Both the position numbers and the translations under genes were made by a program. Below, piece by piece: positions 12,002 through 23,234 of a DNA stretch of 64,000 nucleotides. The notes beneath the pieces are model-generated. The model worked only from the letters and a program-made list of their open reading frames with translations. It was not told the origin of the DNA and ran no database searches. The stretch is from Siphonodentalium dalli (Eukaryota > Mollusca > Scaphopoda > Gadilida > Siphonodentaliidae), in NCBI GenBank assembly GCA_032622095.1, contig CP136062.1, forward strand, positions 162,252,875-162,316,874, written 5' to 3'. Every line of letters starts with the position of its first letter. The stretch's first letter is position 1.

Positions 12002-12360
12002 ACCTTCAAGCTGATAACAATACCTGTGGAGGTGGCCATAGGGATTTGTGGTCTCCAACCGTTTAGTCAAATCAGTCAAATATTGTTAATTTAATGCCTG
12101 ACACAAAACAGTTGGGAATTACACACCAAAATATATATAGTTTGAAATTGTTCTCATAGTTTGATTTTACAACCAGTATACATATTTAGTGGGAATTAAA
12201 TTAATTGTTCCTATATTCGATCAAAACTTTGGACTGAAATGGCAATCAGGAGTTAGGAGTTCAAGCGGTTAATCGTTAGTTCAAGCAGGGAATGTACAGT
12301 TGTAAATTTCAAGGTGGACCACACCCCTTCCCTTGGGGCCACAGCCACACAATGCCGGTT
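12002..12360. mobile_element. Degenerate hAT-like family fragment
   Basis: Shares ATTGTTAATTTAATGCCTGA-type and TTGAAATTGTTCTCATAGTTTG-like segments with the three complete hAT-like copies, but the ends are eroded. Confidence 0.45.
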
Positions 12361-12689
12361 ACTAGATTTTCCTGATTGTTTCAATGAAGTAGTTTGTTTC
12401 ACAGATACAAACTTGTAAACCACTGTTTGGATGTCAATGGAGCATCAGTGTTCTAAACTTAGTTATGAGGTCAAAACTGTTTTATTTTGAAGAATTTCAT
12501 GAGTATCTATAGTCCTTATTTCTTTCTCAATAACAGAAATGTAAATAAAAGTATGTATATATTTATTTTTTAATTTAGTTTCTTTATACCCCCAAATTGG
12601 CAGACGACACATTGCATAATCGAGGTTCCCAATGGGTGTATATCACAATATTCACAATTTGGGAACTTCAATCTGAGTATATATAGCAG

Positions 12690-12900
12690 ATGAGGCCATG
12701 CAGAATGAGGTCCTCAGAGGGTTAGTTTAGTGATGCTAGCCCACTATGTGGGATAGCATCACTAAATTCACCTTCTGGGGACCTCATTTTGCAAATGACA
12801 GGCACACTATAATCAGGTGTGTGCTTATTAGGATTTGAACCAGGTTCGCCATCGTTGGAAAGCCTGTTGACCTACTTTTGCTTCATGCTTAACTTAGATG
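12690..12900 (-). repeat. Repeat family J with a tRNA-like segment
   Basis: A hairpin (GAGGTCCTCAGAGGGTTAGT … complement) at 12,700-12,790 is followed, reading the minus strand from about 12,895, by a tRNA-like A-box (AGCAAAAGTAGGTCAACAGG) and B-box (CTGGTTCAAATCC). This could be a tRNA-derived SINE head. The hairpin recurs at 30,250-30,475 and in part at 1,950. Confidence 0.4.
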
Positions 12901-13179
12901 TGGTCTCAATGTCTCTTTAAAAATAAATATCCAGAACAAAATTACCTGTATGGTATGATTTATCACCATTTAAATGACCCTTTTAGACAATTATATAAAG
13001 AATAATTGCTTGATTTAATTGAACAGGTGATGTGAAATAATTCATAAGAGGCATGGATGTTGTACTGCACTTGAGTGTTTCACAAAATAGTCCCTGCCTC
13101 GAAGTAAAATAATTCACTAGTTAAATTATCACTTATAATCACTCAAAAAATTAAGGAAAATCACACATATGAATGTAAT

Positions 13180-13352
13180 AAATAGAGGATCTACAACAAG
13201 TCCCCAGTTTATAGAGGAATTTATCAAAGGAGCTAGTCCAGTAAATGATTAGGTCTAGACCGAGCCTTTGGGCCGAGGAGATCCACACCTAATTTACTGG
13301 ACAAGTTTTGTAAATTTCACTAGAAACTGGGCACGAGTTGTAGATTCTATTT
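13180..13352. mobile_element. MITE-like hairpin (AATAGAGGATCTACAA ends)
   Basis: Imperfect arms of about 80 bp around GAGCCTTTGGGCCGAGG; no coding capacity. Confidence 0.7.
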
Positions 13353-13703
13353 AGTATATAATCCAAAACCTTGATAAAACTTACTCAAATCAGCAAATGG
13401 CATGTAAAACAAACATTGGCTTCTATTAAGGCCTGCGACGATGTTTCACAGAACTATGCGCTGTTTGCCCGCGTAAATAAATTGTCCCAGATAAATAAAG
13501 ACTTGTTGACGTATTTAATGTTGTATATATATACTGAAATAACTTATCAAACTCTTCATTCAGTAGAATTTTTGGAAAAATATTGGAAGCCATATTATTT
13601 TGAGACGTAGCTTATGGAATGTAAACAGACGACAGACTGGAAGTCAAAGGTCACTTGGCACTATTTCCTCTTATGCAACGAATGAAACCCATGGACATGT
13701 GCA

Positions 13704-14121
13704 TTAAAGGTACTCAATCCCATCAGACCCTCATAAATTACTATTTCTTTGACTTCGGGGGTAAAACATATTTGATTCGAGTCGAGGAACCTACCCATCA
13801 ATGCTCAGAGTGATTAGATATCAATTTTTGAAGTTTTGTTAATTCTATTGTGGCCCAGAAACACGCCATCAAAAGGATGGTCTCGGTCAAAATTGCGTTA
13901 TTATTACCACTGGATTTTAGAGTTATCCATCTTCGTCCGTTTGAATAAGTGTTTCTGGGGCAATTATTAGTACACATCTCGAGAAATAACAACTTCAAAA
14001 ATCAATATCTGATCACTCTGAGATTTGATAAGTGGGTTCCTCGACTCGAATCAAGTATTTTTACCCCTGAAGCCAAATAAATAGTAATTTAGGTGTACTT
14101 AATCAGATTGAATACCTTTAA
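13704..14121. mobile_element. TTAA-type MITE family D, copy 2
   Basis: TTAA on both sides, left end AGGTACTCAATC and right end GATTGAATACCT. Inverted arms contain GATTCGAGTCGAGGAACC. Confidence 0.8.
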
Positions 14122-14452
14122 CACTTTCTATACTAAATACTCATTAATGAGTAGTTCCGTTAGAAAACGTTCATATAATAAGTTGTTGAACTTATTATCT
14201 GAACATTTCATCTGCTTTTATCTTAACATCCCTCCAATATGAATAATAGAACATTCCAATGTATACTTACATGTACATGACTAAATGGTTGAATCCATTT
14301 GGTATAGAAAGGGTAAATTTTCCATGTGTGGTTGCTGTAATAAATGTATTAAGTTATCATCTCAGAACGGGGATATCCACAAGTTAATGGGAATTTACTT
14401 TAAATGTGACTAGATACACACATCTCACACAACCATGCTTGTATATTATAAG

Positions 14453-14591
14453 TTACGGGACGCTCAGTGGTTGGATATGGTGTCATGTGAGGCAAAGTTA
14501 AATCAATATTTGGCGAGGCCAAAGGCCAAGCCTAATATTGGTCTCGCTGAGCCTCACATGACACCATATCCGAACACTAAGCGTCCCATAA
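14453..14591. mobile_element. MITE-like hairpin (GGGACGCTCAGTG ends)
   Basis: Arms of about 60 bp with GATATGGTGTCATGTGAGGC and a loop around AGGCCAAAGGCC. Confidence 0.75.
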
Positions 14592-15102
14592 TGTATCTAT
14601 TATGTCAGTGGACAAAATCCAGCATATATCCCTTCAATTAATCGTCGCTGTAATTTATTTTAAATTGGTATGTTAAATGTGTCATCTATGGCCATTAACT
14701 TTTATGTAAAGTCGCAGTGATGCGCCATGGGCGTTGAACGTCAACGCATTGAGTCAATGGCTAATCACCAGAAGTAGGACAACTTAAAATTGTTGAGTTT
14801 GATAGTTAATTTATGAGTCTTTAGAATTCCTCAAATACATTGCATGCAGGTTTTGGTACAAGGTACTATGTCTTTACATTCGCAGAAAATGATTTCCGAC
14901 AGATATCACCTTTCTTAGTGCCAAAAATACACCAAAAATATCCCAGAGGCGACAGAGTTATCTGAAAAACAAGATGGTGGATAAGCACCTAATATTGATT
15001 TCATATGGGTCATTAACCTAATATGGGTTCTTATACTGTCACTATTTATTGACACTGATTGGCTAATCGCAAGAGCTGATATAATATTGAATTATATGTT
15101 AC

Positions 15103-15216
15103 CTGTTTGACAGGTGGTCCCAGTCCATTCATTTGTACAGTCGCATATTGCCCCTGTGCTTGATGCAACGCACACTCCACTATTTAAGCAATTGAGTTGA
15201 GAGCAAGTAGTAACCG
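15103..15216 (-). CDS. EGF-like domain exon 1
   Basis: A 114-bp minus-strand exon, acceptor TTTATTTCCAG and donor ACAG/GTAACAT, phase 1 at both ends. It encodes one complete EGF-like module with six cysteines in the usual spacing: TTCSQLNC, then SGVC, then AICDC, and finally TGTTC. The Gly-x-x-Cys stretch before the last cysteine is typical. It lacks the acidic N-terminal residues of calcium-binding EGF modules. EGF modules act in extracellular protein-protein contacts and are commonly one exon each with phase-1 introns, as here. It is the first of three EGF exons in the same direction. The protein is probably secreted or has a large ectodomain; no signal peptide or membrane segment of this gene lies in the window. 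Confidence 0.92.
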
Positions 15217-15449
15217 CTGGAAATAAAAAATATTTTTTATTAATAAAATAACCACAATATCGATTAATTTATTAATTTTATGGATAGTAAAATAGATAAT
15301 AACGAACCAAAGATAGTCTAATCTGACATAGTCAGATAGTAACATGGCCAATGTTTTAGGTAATGAGAGCAGCTAGCTGATGTGAGAAGTGATTTTTTTT
15401 TAAAGATGCAAACACTTTTGTTTCACAGTAGAACGGTGGGCTTATAAAG

Positions 15450-15760
15450 CACTAGAAGGTGACCCGACTTCGTCCGGGCTTTGACCTTGAATTGACCATT
15501 TTGAAGGTCAAGGTCAGGTGGGGTCAAACACCAACACCCCAAAAATGGTGGAAATCGGCCCAGCGGATACCGGGAAATCGGCCCAGCGGATACCGAGATA
15601 CCCTATGCATCAAATTTCGTCCGTAAAAATCCGCCAGTTTAACCCGATTTGATTTCCACTCAAGTATATAAACGCGCCTCATATACACACGCTCATTAAT
15701 TATCAAGTTTCAACGTAAAGATAAATTACCATCGGTGCCCGAGATATCGCCAAGACGTCT
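15450..15760. repeat. Repeat family G (CCCGACTTCGTCCGGGC)
   Basis: Begins with ACCCGACTTCGTCCGGGCTT and contains TTGACCTTGAATTGACC and an AATCGGCCCAGCGGATACCG doublet. Inverted relatives occupy 43,500-44,410. Resembles the 3' tail of a non-LTR or SINE family. Confidence 0.5.
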
Positions 15761-15779
15761 GAAACAGTCAAATGTATCG

Positions 15780-16780
15780 ACGGTTAAGCGTTAATAGGTG
15801 AGCGGCCAAGAGCCAAAAAGGGCCATATTTAAGGAGATAAATGGGCCTATGGTACTTAAGGATAAATTTGGTGTCGTTGGAAATCTGAGCATGTATGCTA
15901 TTCGATGAGGCCTGCTGTGGAATCTGAAAGTGGTGCGGTTGCCATGGAAACGGTCTCCGAAAAAGGGTGTGCAACTTGTATAAAACACCATTTGGATGAA
16001 TAGGAACTACGTCTCCATTCTGAATATTTTTTGAGTCTTGATAATATCGGAAAGTGAAATTCTAAGTATTATCACCGAGTATGGTAATGATAAACACATG
16101 ACATGGTCACGTGACTTCCTGACCTAATATAAAGGCAGATATTACTGTTTTTGTGTAAAAGCATGTGATTTTATGCAAAAATGGGTGATTTTTGGAATCG
16201 CAGTATAACGTGCCATATATATCTACCACAGGGACAATTCATATGTCGATGTAATCGGGAGGATGTGAGCTTTGTGTTCCAATCTGATTTAGAAACAAAA
16301 AGTTTGTGGTTACCATGGAAACGGCTTGTACGTGAAATATATATAAAATCCTGGGAAAAAACACATCTGAATACATTTGAAACATACCTGTATTGGGTTT
16401 TTAGGAATTTGAAGTATCTTAGGTAACTTTATCGAAATTTAGTCACAGCAATATCCCATAATTTGTCATGTTAAGAACACGACAAGATCACCCGCACATA
16501 ATTATCGAACATAGATACCTTTATTATTAGTTTTCCACTGGTTTTGGGGCAAATATAGCGATTTTAGTGAAAAATGGGTGATTTTTGGAATCGGTATATA
16601 ACATGGCGTATTTTTCAGACACATGGCAAACTTATGTGTCATTTTAATCGGGATGATTTAGGCTTTTGTGTTTCAACCTATTATGGAACCCGAACATTGT
16701 GTGGTTTCCATGGAAACGGTTTATACCTTAAATATGTTTGATTTCCAGCAAAACGTTGATTTTAGCGAACAAATGTGTGA
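15780..16780. repeat. Diverged ~390-bp direct repeats, each with an X-box-like palindrome
   Basis: The blocks at 16,160-16,360 and 16,555-16,745 share AAAATGGGTGATTTTTGGAA and the CCATGGAAACGG core; a third, weaker block at 15,780-15,990 shares only the core. The cores are GTTGCCATGGAAAC (15,938-15,951), GTTACCATGGAAAC (16,309-16,322) and GTTTCCATGGAAAC (16,704-16,717). Confidence 0.6.
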
Positions 16781-16859
16781 TTATTTGAAGAAAGGTGTAG
16801 GCTATGCGTGGAAACTTGACTGATCCACTCACGAGCTGGCTCAATGTGATGTTATGATG

Positions 16860-16922
16860 TCATCACGTTACGTCATGACATCACATGAACATTCAACTGG
16901 TAGTCTCTCAACCGGAAGCAAA
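16860..16922 (+). promoter_or_regulatory. Promoter-like motif cluster before the decayed plus-strand gene
   Basis: Just upstream of the ATG at 16,923 lie a CRE-like TTACGTCA (about 16,868) and an ETS-type ACCGGAAG (16,911-16,918). The start itself reads AAAATGGCCGCC, close to the YY1-type initiator often found in TATA-less promoters. This combination, next to an open ATG exon with a splice donor, looks like a compact housekeeping-style promoter. The motifs are seen directly; activity is inference. Confidence 0.4.
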
Positions 16923-17002
16923 ATGGCCGCCAACGATCTGCTTTTTCACGCTGAGTTTTTCTACAGAATGTTGGACCCTCCATTCCATAGGAACACTAGA
17001 AG
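16923..17002 (+). pseudogene. First coding exon of a decayed two-exon gene
   Basis: An ATG in good context opens a frame of 26 codons plus two bases, beginning MAANDLLFHAEFFYRM and continuing LDPPFHRNTR, and ends at the donor AGAAG/GTAATT. The sequence looks like coding DNA rather than repeat. The next plausible exon on this strand begins at 17,500 after a TTCATTTCAG acceptor. A direct join, phase 2 into a phase-1 exon, gives an immediate stop, so either an intermediate exon is missed or the gene is broken. I do not recognise the protein. It lies inside the 12-kb intron of the minus-strand EGF gene and may be a captured or transposon-associated gene. Confidence 0.45.
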
Positions 17003-17124
17003 GTAATTACCATTATTTATATGACTTATAGTGAATATATACCCATTAATATGATGCGTCACAGTGTGTCATTTGAAAAATGAACACTCAGCAAAACATG
17101 TATACGACTATATTCTTATATTAT

Positions 17125-17480
17125 GTCCATTTTGTAAGTTTTCCTGTGGGTGGGGCAACCATACTAGCACTTGTCAGTGCCTATAGGGGAACTGCTGTCC
17201 ATGTTTGTAACTTGTTCGGTGGGTGGGACAACCATATACCAGTAAGTACTGGCCAGCGCCTATAAGGGAAGTGCTGTCCAATTTTGTAATTTGTCTGGTG
17301 GGTGGGATAACCATATACTAGTAAGTACTGGCCAGCGCCTATAAGGGAAGTGCTGTCCATTTTTGTAATTTTCCAGTGGGTGGGCAACCATACTAGTGGT
17401 GGCCAGTGCATGTAAGGGGATTGTCCATTTTTGTAATTTTCTGGTGGGTGGGGAACCACACTGGCAAGCACCTATAAGTG
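17125..17480. repeat. Tandem array, ~77-bp unit, ~4-5 copies
   Basis: The unit contains GGTGGGTGGGACAACCATA, a CAGTGCCTATA-like part and TGTCCATTTTTGTAATTT. Copies are partly diverged. The array fills the putative intron between the two plus-strand exons at 17,002 and 17,500. Confidence 0.8.
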
Positions 17481-17499
17481 AATTTTAAATTCATTTCAG

Positions 17500-17718
17500 G
17501 TAAATTCCAACCGACTATAAATATGGATGAGGATGAGCTAGAATGGACCTCAGTCCAGTCGCCCAAAGCTAAACGAAGACGCTTCAGATAAAACGTTGAC
17601 CACTGCATCATTTGCGAAAAAACTTCTGATGAGAAACTCAGTCTTTTAACTGCCACCGGCCTTGAGTCGTTCAAAAGTGCAGCCCGGTTGCGGAAGTATG
17701 GTGTGTTCTATCGTCTTG
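17500..17718 (+). pseudogene. Later exon of the decayed plus-strand gene, with an in-frame stop
   Basis: After a TTCATTTCAG acceptor, one frame reads KFQPTINMDEDELEW, then a basic stretch PKAKRRRFR, a TAA stop at about 17,589, and in the same frame NVDHCIICEKTSDEKL followed by TGLESFKSAARLRKYG up to a donor-like CTTG/GTAAAC. The acidic patch, basic nuclear-signal-like run and CIIC pair look like real protein, and the frame resumes after the stop, so this is probably a point-mutated exon. The family is not recognised; a zinc-binding CxxC protein carried by a mobile element is one possibility. It is separated from the ATG exon by a 77-bp tandem array inside the intron. Confidence 0.5.
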
Positions 17719-18119
17719 GTAAACTGGTTATTGTACGTGTTAGTTAATTAACTGACAACTATATGTTCTATTCTGGTTGTCCCAGTTCCGTATGGGGCAT
17801 GACAAATTCATTTTAAAGTATGGAATTTTGCCGAGAACTTGTTTTGTGATTCTGGCCATTTTATTGGAAGGAAGCAGGCAGAACTTTGAGACGGAACCGA
17901 GATGAACCATAACCTGTGGCTATTCTGGTCCATTATGATAACAAAAAATATCAACTGGATACAGGGTGGATGCCAAGATGGTAGTCAGGGAGTTACTCTA
18001 TGATCATAGGTGAGGTGAATAGGTATACAGGGAGTTATTGTATGTCATGAATGATGTGAATAGGTACAAGGAGTGACTATATGGTTATGTGTGGGTTGTC
18101 CATGGTAAGATGTATCAAA

Positions 18120-19400
18120 TGTATCGGCCGGTTAAGCGTTAACGTGATCTAAAGTTATGACCTCTAACGACGTCATAGAAGTTACGCATTGTTTTTATCC
18201 TGATGGAAGATAGTACCACTTCTTCTTGATAATTGAGGCAGATAACTAAAACGGATACATACGCATTATATATCGTTGGAAAGAGGAAACACGAAAGATT
18301 CTCACAGTGTCATTATTATGACTGGCATTTTATTATTCGCGCTGTTTCGAATCGAGTTGTAAGCACCGAACTCAAATGAAAGTCTCGTAACACAGCGTAA
18401 AACAGATTCGACCTCGGCACGTGAAAAGTTGACATCGGGTCTGAAAATCAATAGGCCTATGCCACTTCCCGACCGATAGTAACCTCACATACGAAGTTTC
18501 ATCGAAATCGGGTCGGCCGTTTTCGAGTTCATCGCGAACACACACACAGACAGACACACCACACACACACAGACAGATCTTCCAAAAATATATAATAGAC
18601 TAGCCGATGTGCCCGACGTTGTCCGGGCTATTCAAAAACCGAGATCGAGTCTGCGCATGCGCGAAGCGGGCGCCGCACGGGCTCGCCAATACCACAACGT
18701 CGACCGCCTGGTCAAACTACACACACGTACCAAGTTTCGTCCCGATCGGTCGAGAATCGTAGATTTGTATAAATGACATACAGACAGACATACAGACAGA
18801 AAGACAAACAGAGGTCTTCAAAATATATATGAGACTAGCCGATGAGCCCGACGTTGTCCGGGCTATTCAAAAACCAAATTTCAAGTCGATAGCTCTACCC
18901 AGCCCGACGTTGTCCGGGCTATTCAAAAACCAAATTTCAAGTCGATAGCTCTACCCGTTTCCGAGATCTGGTCTGCGCATGCGCGAAGCTGGCGTCGCAC
19001 GGGCTCGGCGACCCGATAAAATTCGTATCCGGGGCAAGATACATTCACATACCAAATTTCAAGTCGATAGCTCCACCCGTTTCCGAGATCTGGTCTGCGC
19101 ATGCGCGAAGCTGGCGTCGCACGGGCTCGGCGACCCGATAAAATTCGTATCCGGGGCAAGATACAGTCACATAGCAAATTTCAAGTCGATAGCTCCACCC
19201 GTTTCCGAGATCTCGTCTGCGCATGCGCGAAGCGGGCGCCGCAGAGGCTCGCCAATACGACAACGTCGACCGCCCGGTCAAACTACACACACGTACCAAG
19301 TTTCGTCCCGATCGGTCGAGAATCGTAGATTTGTATAAATGACATACAGACAGACATACATACAGACAGACAAACAGAGGTCTTCAAAATATGTATGAGA
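18120..19400. repeat. RTE/SINE-like 3' tails with a 122-bp tandem
   Basis: Two tail-like ends (about 18,540-18,600 and 18,775-18,835) with CAGACAGA runs, each followed by GACTAGCCGATG and the hairpin GCCCGACGTTGTCCGGGC. Within, a ~122-bp unit containing GTCTGCGCATGCGCGAAG is repeated about three times (18,930-19,250). A further CAGACAGA tail lies at about 19,345-19,378. Confidence 0.6.
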
Positions 19401-20613
19401 TTAATATCACAATTGGAAAATCTTGATACCGGTACTGAGTCTTTTGATTACCGGTAATGCAAACGAGGGCCATTGTGTATATTGAATTGCAATTTCAATT
19501 GTAGCAGTAATTACATGTAGTCTTTTATTGAGAAAGTATGACATATTAACGACAGTCTAAGATTTGCATTGGTGACGGTGTGGCCTATGTAAAATATAAA
19601 ACATGCGTGCTCTGGGAAAATCTCAATCACTCTGGCAGGGCCGGAGACAACATTGGTGTAAATGCTGTTATTGAAATTTGCGGTGCATGTAAACCTTAAA
19701 GTGGCATATGATGATGATGTTGTTCGTTGATTTTCGACATGATGACATTTTAAGAATGAAATCAACATGATGAAAACAACAAGCTTCTCCATATAGTATC
19801 GCAAGCGGGATACTCTCCCAGCATCAAGAATTATTATAGTGGTTAATTTCAGTAAATTACTCTCCTTGCGACAACTATCTTCTCTTTGGAATACTTTGAT
19901 GTTGGGAGTTTATATTCTACTAGCAGGGTTACCCGGCGTTGCCCAGAGAAACCGTCTGTATGCTGTGGATATTTGTTGGGGATAGAGAACGCTCTTGCTT
20001 AAAATTGTTATACGTTTTGGGACATGACAATCTGCGGGATGGGATGGGATATGGGACAAAACGACAATCTACGGGACAGAATTTCAAATTGCGTGGGACG
20101 GCGGATATCTCGAGGAATACAGGGCGTAGGGGGCTCATTTTGGTGTCTAACGAAAGGCCCACGTTCGCCCTATCCACACATATTAACCCCGTCACTAACC
20201 AAACACCATAAGTTGCATTATTTGATCGACAACTGACCTAACATGGGGTGGAATTTGGGATAGCATGACAATCTGCGGGACAGGATTTTCAAATTGCGTG
20301 GGACGGCCGATAGCTCGAGGAATACAGCGCATAGAGGGCTACTTTTGGTGTCTAACGAACGGTCCACATTCGCCCTATCCACACATATTAACCCCGCCAC
20401 TGACCGGACACCGGAAGTTACATTATCCGGTCGACAACTGACCTAACATAAAATGCCACAAACACGAAAAACTGCGCTCGACATTAATGTTTAGAATTTA
20501 GATTTCTCGATGAATACACTAGCAAACAACAAGTTTTAGGTATCAAATAACGCAGTGGAATACTGTGCATTCGTTTTTAGCTACAATATGGCTGTTTTAG
20601 TGCGAATATTGTA

Positions 20614-20830
20614 ATGGCGAACACGCAAACACGCTCCGATAAAACAGCTAAAAATAGACTCGATGTTTACAATTACAGGATCGATTTCAGCCGGTATATT
20701 CAATATAATGGGGCGTATAGTATATCAAAATGTAGAATTAGACACAGGGAATGTATTTTTTTCCAAATGGGTCCACCAGGCGGTGAAATTGTTGCAGAAA
20801 TTCGCTCCAAGATATTCGCACTTATTTTTA
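20614..20830 (+). other. Short frame conserved in elements A and B, possibly a captured coding fragment
   Basis: Starts MANTQTRSDKTAKNRLDVY in B; a shifted frame in A reads MGRIVYQNVGLDTVNAIF and onwards in both arms. All four arms keep long open stretches, though not in one common frame. No family recognised. It could be a captured exon fragment or chance in conserved transposon DNA. Confidence 0.25.
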
Positions 20831-20999
20831 TTTCAGTTGTGACTAAAAGCCCAGATGCCGGAGCCCAGCGACTAAAAGCCAAGTTACAAAATAGATCAAC
20901 TGGTTTGAACGAATGAATATGTCAATGGTAAGACTATTCAAAAGAATATTCAAATCAAATAGTGTTTATAGACTTAAAAACTTATGTGTCCGCCATTCA

Positions 21000-22255
21000 T
21001 ATATGCGGTGAAGTTCTCATATTATCTCCCAGTAATACGCGGGGGAGGTTCTCATATGAACATATTATCTGACGGTCATACACGGTGGAGGTTCATATTA
21101 TCCGCCGGTCATACGCGATGGAAGTTTTCTTATTATCCTCCGGTCATACGCGGGGGAGGTTCTGATATGAACATATTATCTGCCGGTCATATGCGGTGGA
21201 GGTTCATATTATCCACCGGTCATACGCGAGGGAGGTTCTCATATTATCCTCCGGTCATACAATGGGGAGGTTCTCATATGAACATATTAACTGTCGGTCA
21301 TACGCGAGGGAGGTTCTGATATTATCCACCGGTTATACGTGAGGGAGGTTCTCATATTATCATCCGGTCATACATAGGGGAGGTTCTCATATGAACATAT
21401 TATCTGCCGGTCATACGCAGTGGAGGTTCATATTATCCGCCGGTCATACGCGAGGGAGGTTCTCATATTATCCTCCGGTCATACGTGGGGGAGGTTCTGA
21501 TATGAACATATTATTCGCCGGTTATACGCGGTGGAGGTTCATGTTATTCGCCGGTCATATGCGAGGGAGGTTCTCATATTATCCTCCGGTCATACATGGG
21601 GGAGGTTCTGATATGAACATATTATTCGCCGGTCATACGGGGTGGAGGTTCACATTATCCACTTGTCATACACGGTGGAGGTTCTCATATGAACATATTA
21701 TCCAACGGTCATACGCGGTGGAGGTTCATATTATCCGCCGGTCATACGCGAGGGAAGTTCTCATATTTTCCTTCGGTCATAGGTGGGGGAGGTTCTGATA
21801 TGAACATATTATCTGCCGGTCATACGCGGTGGAGGTTCATATTATCCACCGGTCATACGCGGTGGAGGTTCTCATATGAACATATTATCCACCGGTCATA
21901 TGCGAGGGAGGTTCTCATATTATCCACCGGTCACACCCGAGGGAGGATATGACCGGCGGATAATATGTTCATATGAGGACCTCCCCAACGTATGACCAGA
22001 GGATAATATGAGAACCTCCCTCGCGTATGACCGGTGGATAATATGAACCTCCACCGCATATGACCGGCAGATAATATGTTCATATCAGAACCTCCCCCGC
22101 GTGTGACCGGAGGATAACATGAGAACTTCCCTCGCGTATGACCGGCGGATAATATGAACCTCCACCGCGTATGACCGGCAGATAATATGTTCATATGAGA
22201 ACCTCCCCGTGTATGACTGGCAGATAATATGAGAACCTCCACCGCATATGAATGG
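21000..22255. repeat. Head-to-head minisatellite CCGGTCATACGCG…GGAGGTTC
   Basis: About 25 units on the left run one way and about 9 on the right run the other, meeting at about 21,950 without spacer. Units alternate between short (…TCATATTATC) and long (…TATGAACATATTATC) forms. The frames that stay open here (…AGHTRWRF…) are a by-product of the repeat. Confidence 0.88.
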
Positions 22256-23234
22256 CGGACACATAAGTTTTTAAGTCTATAAACACTATTTGATTTGAAT
22301 ATTCTTTTGAATAGTCTTACCATTGACATATTCATTCGTTCAAACCAGTTGATCTATTTTGTAACTTGGCTTTTAGTCGCTGGGCTCCGGCATCTGGGCT
22401 TTTAGTCACAACTGAAATCAAAATAAGTGAGAATATCTTGGAGCGAATTTCTGCAACAATTTAACCGCCTGGTGGGACCCATTTAAAAAAAATACATTCC
22501 CTGTGTCTAATCCTACATTTTGATATACCATACGTCCATATTGAACATACCAGCTGAAATCGATCCTGTAATTGTAAACATCGAGTCTATTTTTAGCTGT
22601 TTTATCGGCGCGTGTTTGCGTGTTCGCCATTACAATATTCGCACTAAAACAGCCATATTGTAGCTAAAAACGAATGCACAGTATTCCACTGCGTTATTTG
22701 ATACCCAAAACTTGTTGTTTGCTAGCGTAATCATCGAGAAATCTAAATTCTAAACATTAATGTCGAACGCAGTTTTTCGTGTTTGTGGCATTTTATGTTA
22801 GGTCAGTTGTCGACCGGAATAATGTAACTTCCGGTGTCCGGTCAGTGACGGGGTTAATATGTGTGGATAGGGCGAATGTGGACCTTTCGTTAGACACCAA
22901 AAGGAGCCCTCTACGCGCTGTATTCCTCGAGATATCGGCCGTCCCACGCAATTTGAAAATCCTGTCCCGCAGATTGTCATGCTATCCCAAATTCCACCCC
23001 ATGTTAGGTCAGTTGTCGACCAAATAATGCAACTTCTGGTGTCCGGTCAGTGGCGGGGTTAATATGTGTGGATAGGGCGAATGTGGGCCTTTCGTTAGAC
23101 ACCAAAATGAGCCCCCTACGCCCTGTATTCCTCGAGATATCGGCCGTCCCACGCAATTTGAAATTCTGTCCCGCAGATTGTCGTTTTGTCCCATATCCCA
23201 TCCCATCCCGCAGATTGTCATGTCCCTACGTTTT

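Larger units (their letters stand above)
20019..23226. mobile_element. Large palindromic (fold-back) element B with 8-bp target duplication
   Basis: Inverted ends GGGACATGACAATCTGCGGG at 20,019 and its complement ending at 23,226. Flanked by TACGTTTT at 20,011-20,018 and 23,227-23,234, an exact 8-bp duplication. Arms share with element A the two ~225-bp terminal units and the GCTCGACATTAATGTTTAGA segment. The centre is filled by a 33-43-bp minisatellite that reverses direction at about 21,950. No transposase; a non-autonomous fold-back transposon. Confidence 0.88.

Noticed and set aside
18600-18860. Hammerhead ribozyme suspected from CCGATGAGCCC and the following hairpin
   Set aside because: The conserved GAAA part of the core is missing after the stem (TATTCAAAA instead), so the fold is not supported.
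20984-22335. Several 90-135-codon open frames with repeated AGHTRWRF
   Set aside because: By-product of the minisatellite in element B; present on both strands in mirrored form.
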